From a virus, in IMG/VR virus record IMGVR_UViG_3300013126_000121, positions 1 through 33,826 of that record: 33,826 nt of DNA; one strand, 5' to 3'. The position numbers and the translations under genes are program-made. The notes beneath the pieces were generated by a model, which had not been told where the DNA came from, made no database searches, and was given only the letters and a program-made list of their open reading frames with translations. Position 1 is the stretch's first letter. Every line of letters begins with the position of its first letter. Shown piece by piece: positions 29,439-33,826 of this stretch.

Positions 29439-30250
29439 TAAACAGTCTGTGGTTCATATTTTATATTTCTATCATTAGTGAAGAAATGCTCTTTTTTAGC
29501 TGAGTCCAACCAAAATCTAACTTCGTCGTCTGTGATCTTAGTGTCACCAAATTTATAATTCCAAAAAATAGACCCTTCTCTCATATTGGTATGCTTATAC
29601 CCAATTCTTGGAATTGTCATAATTTTAACAGAATTATAGGTCAACCTTAATAATAATTCATAAACAAAAGTTAATTTAATTGATGGTTTAAATCCTCCGT
29701 TATTTAATAATGTTTCTTTTTTAATTACCATACCGCTTGTTTGGAAATTTTGATAAGTTAATAACACATCATTAGTTAAATAACCCATTTCAGTTGTCAA
29801 ACTTACTGCAAATGTTGCTTCATTTGTAAAACCAGCAAAAGTACCCTTGTCGTCAGTATCCACTACTAAAGGTAAAAAACAGTCAACATCAGAATATGAG
29901 TCTACATAACGTTTTGCGTTTTTAAACCAAATAGACGAATACTCGTCATCAAATTCTAAAATAGACACCCACGTACTCTTTGATTTAGAAACTCCCAAAT
30001 TTACTTGTGATGAAAAATCGGTCGGACCTTCATTTAAAACTAGTGTCACATTAATCCCTTGAAAATCAAATCCATTTAAAAAATCAACTAATGCGTCTTC
30101 TTTAGAATGTACAACAACTAATTCATTAATGTCAACAGACTGACTTTTAATTGATGAGATTGCTCTTGTGAATAGATCACTAAAATCTCTATATTTAGTA
30201 GATTCAATTGGTAATACTACCGATACGTCAAATATTGTTTTTTCTTCCAT
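29438..30250 (-). CDS. glycosyltransferase family 2-like protein
   Basis: A 270-residue GT-A fold enzyme. It starts with the nucleotide-sugar strand FDVSVVLPIESTKYRDFSDL, then a family-2 loop SIKSQSVDINELVVVHSKED. The metal-binding DxD equivalent is in VSILEFDDEYSSIWFKNAKRY at about residues 97-115. A later acceptor-side segment is TSGMVIKKETLLNNGGFKPS. All core parts of a GT2 domain are present and there is no membrane anchor, so it acts in the cytoplasm. Donor and acceptor are unknown. It pairs with the GT4-like gene upstream (2-base gap) and a GDP-mannose dehydratase three genes further up, suggesting modification of a virion protein, DNA or host glycan. Confidence 0.85.
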   Translation of the reverse strand: MEEKTIFDVSVVLPIESTKYRDFSDLFTRAISSIKSQSVDINELVVVHSKEDALVDFLNGFDFQGINVTLVLNEGPTDFSSQVNLGVSKSKSTWVSILEFDDEYSSIWFKNAKRYVDSYSDVDCFLPLVVDTDDKGTFAGFTNEATFAVSLTTEMGYLTNDVLLTYQNFQTSGMVIKKETLLNNGGFKPSIKLTFVYELLLRLTYNSVKIMTIPRIGYKHTNMREGSIFWNYKFGDTKITDDEVRFWLDSAKKEHFFTNDRNIKYEPQTV

Positions 30251-30252
30251 AA

Positions 30253-31320
30253 TTATAAATTTTCTTCAGTAATTTTTAGTTTTTCAATTTGTTCAGAAAA
30301 TGATGACCTTCTTCCTTCAAAATATTCTCCAAATAATTTTAAAATAGTTTCATTAAATTCATTTTCGTTTTGGTATGTTTTTGCAGTTTCAGACATATTA
30401 ACGTAAAGGTTTTCTGAAATGTTATCCTCTAACCAATTTTGTAAGAAATTAGATATAATATCAACAATTTCAATTGAGTTTGGTGCCCAAATACCATTCA
30501 TTTCTGTCATCCAATCGGGTTTTAATCTAGGAATTGACCCAATAACGGGGGTTCCTGAAGCCATAGACTCTAAAGGAAATGTCCCAAAACCAGATTCTGA
30601 ATCCACCCAAACAGATACGAAAGATTCTTTTAAGAATTTAGAAAAATCTGATTGATTAATTCCTCTAAGATCTCTAAATGTAATCCATCTAAATTGTGGA
30701 TATTTTAGATAAAAAGTTTTAATGATGTTGGCAGTATCTCTAGGATCTCTTGTATGAATAGAAATGATCGGTTTTGATGGTTTATCCTTTTTTGTAAATT
30801 CTTTTGGGACAAGGGGTTGAATAACATCTATACTTACACCTCTCATTATTTCTGAAATATAATTTTTTTGAAATTCTGAAGTTGTAATACATTTGTAAAA
30901 CCCATAAGTCGCCCAATTAGTACCGGGGGATAACGTTTCCAACATGTGATCATATGCCTGACACAATACAATTTTTCCACAAGGAAAGTTCTTCAATTGG
31001 TCCATTACGTGACCATAAAGCTCAGGTACCACAATTAAATCTTCAGGTGATATTTGTAAATTCTCACCTTCAATAGGTTGATGAGGTAATTCCATATACT
31101 CATTACTTAACCATTCACCAACCCCTTTATAATCTTTTGATTCGTGAATAATAATCGGATTATATCCATTATTTTTTAATGTTAATGCAATTTGGTAAAT
31201 GTGTCTTACACCCGCCTTAGGGTTACCTTTTGTGTCTTGTACCAAAAAATAAATTCTGGCGGTTTTGTCTTCTAAGTTTTTAATGGATTGCTCCATTTTT
31301 TGTACTTTTTCTAAATCCAT
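30253..31320 (-). CDS. glycosyltransferase family 1/4-like (GT-B) protein
   Basis: A 355-residue GT-B enzyme. The N-terminal domain begins RIYFLVQDTKGNPKAGVRHI, with VRHIYQIALTLKNNGYNPII typical of the first Rossmann fold. The C-terminal domain has PIISIHTRDPRDTANIIKTF and the GT4 donor-site motif SGFGTFPLESMASGTPVIG near residue 250, where the E-x7-E spacing is kept as E...G in a slightly diverged form. Length is normal for a single GT-B enzyme. It probably transfers a sugar from a nucleotide donor, possibly the GDP-deoxyhexose implied by the dehydratase gene at the right edge. It lies 2 bases from both neighbours within one operon. Confidence 0.83.
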   Translation of the reverse strand: MDLEKVQKMEQSIKNLEDKTARIYFLVQDTKGNPKAGVRHIYQIALTLKNNGYNPIIIHESKDYKGVGEWLSNEYMELPHQPIEGENLQISPEDLIVVPELYGHVMDQLKNFPCGKIVLCQAYDHMLETLSPGTNWATYGFYKCITTSEFQKNYISEIMRGVSIDVIQPLVPKEFTKKDKPSKPIISIHTRDPRDTANIIKTFYLKYPQFRWITFRDLRGINQSDFSKFLKESFVSVWVDSESGFGTFPLESMASGTPVIGSIPRLKPDWMTEMNGIWAPNSIEIVDIISNFLQNWLEDNISENLYVNMSETAKTYQNENEFNETILKLFGEYFEGRRSSFSEQIEKLKITEENL

Positions 31321-31322
31321 TT

Positions 31323-31595
31323 TTAAAGTTTTTTGATTATATTGTTTATTAAAAGTGTATTAAAAGCGATTTTAAACGGAATTGTTAAATTATTAGAATT
31401 ATGAATTCCTAAATTTTCATCCATTTCTTCTCTTTCAGTTAAAATAACATCTATTAAATTTTTGTAAATATCAAATTTTACAACACTTATTTGTTGGTCG
31501 GTTTCGCCAGAAGGGATAAACTCCTTTGATAGATTTACTCTACCCTCAAGTTCTTCAACATCTATGTAATAATTTTCTCCTAAAAATGTTAACAT
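31323..31595 (-). CDS. small hypothetical protein in the glycosyltransferase operon
   Basis: A 90-residue protein. A beta-rich N-terminal half (MLTFLGENYYIDVEELEGRV, SVVKFDIYKNLIDVILTERE) is followed by an acidic loop and a C-terminal helix (IPFKIAFNTLLINNIIKKL). No family is recognised. Its start overlaps the end of the HAD-like gene by seven bases and its stop is 2 bases from the GT4-like gene. Conserved tight packing makes it a real gene, but nothing defines its function. Confidence 0.65.
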   Translation of the reverse strand: MLTFLGENYYIDVEELEGRVNLSKEFIPSGETDQQISVVKFDIYKNLIDVILTEREEMDENLGIHNSNNLTIPFKIAFNTLLINNIIKKL

Positions 31596-32242
31596 ACTAA
31601 TATACTTTTTAAAATTTCATCAAACTCCTTCAACGTCTCTATTTCATATTCAGATTTGATATCTTTATTATAATTTGTTGTATATTTTACAACAACTTTA
31701 TCATTTGGGTAATTTAATAATAGGTTAGGGTTTGATGTAAGTAAAACATCAACTTCGTCCCACATAGAATTAATTGTTGAATTTGAATAAAATTTTACTT
31801 TCTCAAGTAAACATCCAAATTTAGAAAGAAAAAATAAAGACGCTGGTTTTGATTTACCCATCTCATCTGAAACAATTAAAAGATCATAATTATCTCTATA
31901 ATTAAAATACAATTCATTTAAATCGTTAAATGTAAATGTCTCTGTGGATCCTGCGTGACCAAATATTTGCATTGCAAAATCTTCATACATAAATGAATAT
32001 AGTTCATCATCGTCGTTGAATCTAAAATGATCCATTAAATTAAGTGACGTTACATCACTTAGTATTTTATATTCAAACTTTTCTTTTGATACAAATTCTT
32101 CGGTATTTCCTGATATATCAACATCAAAAGTTTTCCCGTCAAAATCATCTTCATCAATCATATGTTTTTCATATAACTGCGTAAATTTACCAATGGTATC
32201 TCTTAAAACCCCGTTAATTTCAATCCCTATTCTCTTTGTCAT
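31589..32242 (-). CDS. HAD-superfamily-like protein with degenerate active site
   Basis: A 217-residue protein from ATG at 32242 (MTKRIGIEINGVLRDTIGKF). A start 7 codons earlier (32263) would deepen the overlap with phoH to 44 bases and adds nothing resembling the fold. The first motif is IEINGVLRD where HAD hydrolases have D-x-D-G. The nucleophile Asp is replaced by Glu and the acid Asp by Asn. Motif II is LLIVSDE, the Lys region is GKSKPASLFFLSKFG, and the last motif VDVLLTSNP lacks the acidic pair. The scaffold is therefore HAD-like (5'-nucleotidase/NT5C type) but probably not catalytic in the usual way. It could bind nucleotides or act as a regulator. It is downstream of phoH in the same operon. 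Confidence 0.75.
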   Translation of the reverse strand: MTKRIGIEINGVLRDTIGKFTQLYEKHMIDEDDFDGKTFDVDISGNTEEFVSKEKFEYKILSDVTSLNLMDHFRFNDDDELYSFMYEDFAMQIFGHAGSTETFTFNDLNELYFNYRDNYDLLIVSDEMGKSKPASLFFLSKFGCLLEKVKFYSNSTINSMWDEVDVLLTSNPNLLLNYPNDKVVVKYTTNYNKDIKSEYEIETLKEFDEILKSILVC

Positions 32243-32960
32243 ATTCGTCAAGTATTTTTCCAATCAATGGGTTTCTTACGTTTTTAGCGTTTCTAAAATC
32301 ATACACACCAATATCATTAACATTATTAAATCTTTGTAATGCATCATAAAGACCCGATTGTTTTTTGTCTTTATACCTATCTGTCTGTTCAAGATCTCCT
32401 GAAATAAAAAACTTACAATTAAAACCAATTCTTGTAAGAAGTAATTTCATTTGATTAGGTGTTGAGTTTTGAGCTTCTTCAAAAATTAATATTGAATTGT
32501 CAATGTTCATTCCTCTCATATAAGCTAACGCAAATACTTCAATAATTTCAGCTTCTTTAAGTTTTTCTCTCGACTCTTTTCCTATTATTTTATTTAATAG
32601 ATAATAAGAAGGGAAAATATAAGGATCTAGTTTTTCTTCTAAATTACCTGGAAGTGACCCAAGCTTTTCTTCTGCTTCAACAGCCGGTCTTACAATGATA
32701 ATTTTTTCATAAGCATTTGTGGGATCCATTAATAAATCAACAGCGGCTTTCATTGATATGAAGGATTTTCCAACACCTGCAGGACCTGAACAAATTGTGA
32801 TTTGATTGTTTTTTAAAATGTTATAATACTCTTCTTGGTTTGGTGATAAGAATTTATTTTTTTGTTTCTTTTTAATAACCGCATTTATAAAATCCTTTTT
32901 TGAAAAGGGTTTACTTTCGGTTTCCTCAGTTTGTTGAGGTTGTGGTTTTCTTTTTGTCAT
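32220..32960 (-). CDS. phoH: PhoH-like ATPase
   Basis: A 246-residue P-loop ATPase. NQEEYYNILKNNQITICSGP leads into Walker A GPAGVGKS (59-66). IIIVRPAVEAEEKLGSLPGN is the PhoH-specific strand-loop. Walker B is SILIFEEAQN (E161/E162), followed by KLLLTRIGFNCKFFISGDLE and QTDRYKDKKQSGL, the sensor I and late PhoH motifs. The length matches phage PhoH proteins. The N-terminal ~35 residues are charged and probably disordered. Phage PhoH is widespread in marine and other T4-like phages. It has RNA-helicase-type features, but its role in infection is unresolved. It sits one base from the sugar dehydratase stop and overlaps the HAD-like gene. Confidence 0.95.
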   Translation of the reverse strand: MTKRKPQPQQTEETESKPFSKKDFINAVIKKKQKNKFLSPNQEEYYNILKNNQITICSGPAGVGKSFISMKAAVDLLMDPTNAYEKIIIVRPAVEAEEKLGSLPGNLEEKLDPYIFPSYYLLNKIIGKESREKLKEAEIIEVFALAYMRGMNIDNSILIFEEAQNSTPNQMKLLLTRIGFNCKFFISGDLEQTDRYKDKKQSGLYDALQRFNNVNDIGVYDFRNAKNVRNPLIGKILDEYDKENRD

Positions 32961-32961
32961 A

Positions 32962-33826
32962 TTATACAGTAATAGTGTTATGTGAATTTAATTTAATCAT
33001 CCACCCATCAATCATATCATCCATTAGGGTTTCAAAGGTATATTCAGGTTCCCATCCTAATGTCGTTCTAATTTTTGTGGAGTCCCCTTTAAGGTATTTA
33101 AGTTCTTCTGCCCTTAAAAATTTTTCATTTTGAGTAACATATTTTGTGTAATCTAAATCTAATTTTTTAAATACATACTCAACCATTTCCCTTACAGAAT
33201 GTGTTGTCATTGTTGACACAACAAAATCATCGGCCTTTTCATAATTTATTATCTTATGCATTGCCTTCACATAATCTTTTGAATGACCCCAATCCCTATA
33301 TGAATCCATATTACCCAATTCTAACTTATCTGTTAAACCTAATTTTATTTCAACTGCGGTTTTTACCACTTTATTAGTAACAAAATTAGACCCTCTTCTT
33401 GGTGATTCGTGATTAAATAATATTCCGTTACACACATGTAAATTATATGCATTTCTATAGTTTCTTACAATGTTATATGCGAATACTTTTGAACATCCAT
33501 ACGGACTTACTGGATTCATAGGTGTAGTTTCTCTTTGGAAACCGTCAATATCCACAGAATTACCAAACATTTCAGATGAACTCGCTTGATAAAATTTAGC
33601 AGTTGGGCAAGATCTTCTATATGCTTCTAAAATATTTAAAACACCTAATGAATTTGTTTGAACTGTAAATTGTGGAATATCAAAACTAACCCTAACGTGA
33701 CTCTGAGCTGCTAAATTATATATCTCATCTGGTTGAATCTGATCTAATAGTTTTTCAATACCCCCTTGGTCTAATAAATCACCATAATGAATATTTAATT
33801 TATTTCTTACATCATCGGTGAATCTG
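32962..33826 (-). CDS. gmd: GDP-mannose 4,6-dehydratase, N-terminus cut by window edge
   Basis: The minus-strand frame is open to the right edge and stops at 32962, giving 287 codons of an enzyme usually 340-370 residues long. An internal ATG at 33570 is not the start: coding continues upstream with DEIYNLAAQSHVRVSFDIPQ and FYQASSSEMFGN. These are the NADP-binding/substrate strands and the catalytic Ser/Thr-Glu loop of GMD. Further on, SPYGCSKVFAYN holds the catalytic Tyr-x3-Lys, and NHESPRRGSNFV and YRDWGHSKDYVKAM are the GMD fingerprints. It converts GDP-mannose to GDP-4-keto-6-deoxymannose, a precursor of GDP-fucose, rhamnose or perosamine. A glycosyltransferase pair downstream may use the product. 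The last 50 residues include LKYLKGDSTKIRTTLGWEPE, normal for the family. Confidence 0.95.
   Translation of the reverse strand, partial: RFTDDVRNKLNIHYGDLLDQGGIEKLLDQIQPDEIYNLAAQSHVRVSFDIPQFTVQTNSLGVLNILEAYRRSCPTAKFYQASSSEMFGNSVDIDGFQRETTPMNPVSPYGCSKVFAYNIVRNYRNAYNLHVCNGILFNHESPRRGSNFVTNKVVKTAVEIKLGLTDKLELGNMDSYRDWGHSKDYVKAMHKIINYEKADDFVVSTMTTHSVREMVEYVFKKLDLDYTKYVTQNEKFLRAEELKYLKGDSTKIRTTLGWEPEYTFETLMDDMIDGWMIKLNSHNTITV

Noticed and set aside
1-33826. tRNA genes, CRISPR arrays, insertion sequences
   Set aside because: No cloverleaf-like segment, spaced direct repeats, transposase or terminal inverted repeats were recognised by eye. A tRNA-finding program would settle the first point.

Overview
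The window reads as part of a large, AT-rich genome of a T4-like tailed phage (contractile-tail type) infecting a Bacteroidota host, probably a flavobacterium or relative. The phage identity rests on a run of T4-type head genes in T4-like order: large terminase, portal, gp21-type prohead protease, acidic scaffold-like protein and gp23-type major capsid protein. A gp5-like baseplate OB-fold protein, a gp55-like late sigma factor and PhoH support it. The host assignment is inference from four signs. Starts are A-rich and none that I inspected carries a Shine-Dalgarno sequence. A bS21 ribosomal protein of Bacteroidota type is present. One large secreted protein has GEVED and T9SS-like C-terminal regions. 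One promoter matches the Bacteroidota TTG-N18-TAnnTTTG form.

Layout. 1-902 (minus): the start of a Clp-type AAA+ ATPase, broken inside its Walker A motif by what looks like an atypically split intein (26-residue N part, 133-residue C part, separate reading frames). 1007-3488: small accessory genes on both strands (unknown, secreted protein, KTSC domain, nucleotidyltransferase fold). 3505-11619 (plus): acidic protein, unknown, DUF3008-like, TerL, portal interrupted by a 392-residue HNH intein, helical protein and small membrane protein. 11622-11804 (minus): bS21. 11923-16687 (plus): unknown, protease, small protein, scaffold, capsid. 16810-18525: free-standing homing endonuclease with a Vsr-like nuclease core. 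18663-21883: secreted multidomain protein plus a polytopic membrane protein. 21898-22611: a basic Cys-bearing protein. 22608-33826 (minus): one long leftward block, read from right to left: GDP-mannose 4,6-dehydratase (cut by the window edge), PhoH, degenerate HAD-like protein, unknown, two glycosyltransferases, late sigma factor, then tail/baseplate genes and a small Cys-bearing protein.

How the parts fit. The motif RTATTTATA (a few copies end in T or C) recurs in the gaps just upstream of 13 genes, always in the same orientation to the gene and mostly 3-4 or 11-12 nt before the ATG. With the gp55-like sigma factor it makes a plausible late-promoter system producing leaderless or nearly leaderless mRNAs. 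Three inserted or homing elements sit in or next to core genes (split Clp intein, portal intein, endonuclease after the capsid gene). Several proteins begin with a short helix ending in (I/L)xE, which resembles a gp21-type prohead targeting/cleavage signal.

No tRNA, CRISPR array or insertion sequence was seen. No stretch longer than 300 bases lacks a gene; the largest gaps (about 100-155 bases) hold promoters and terminators.
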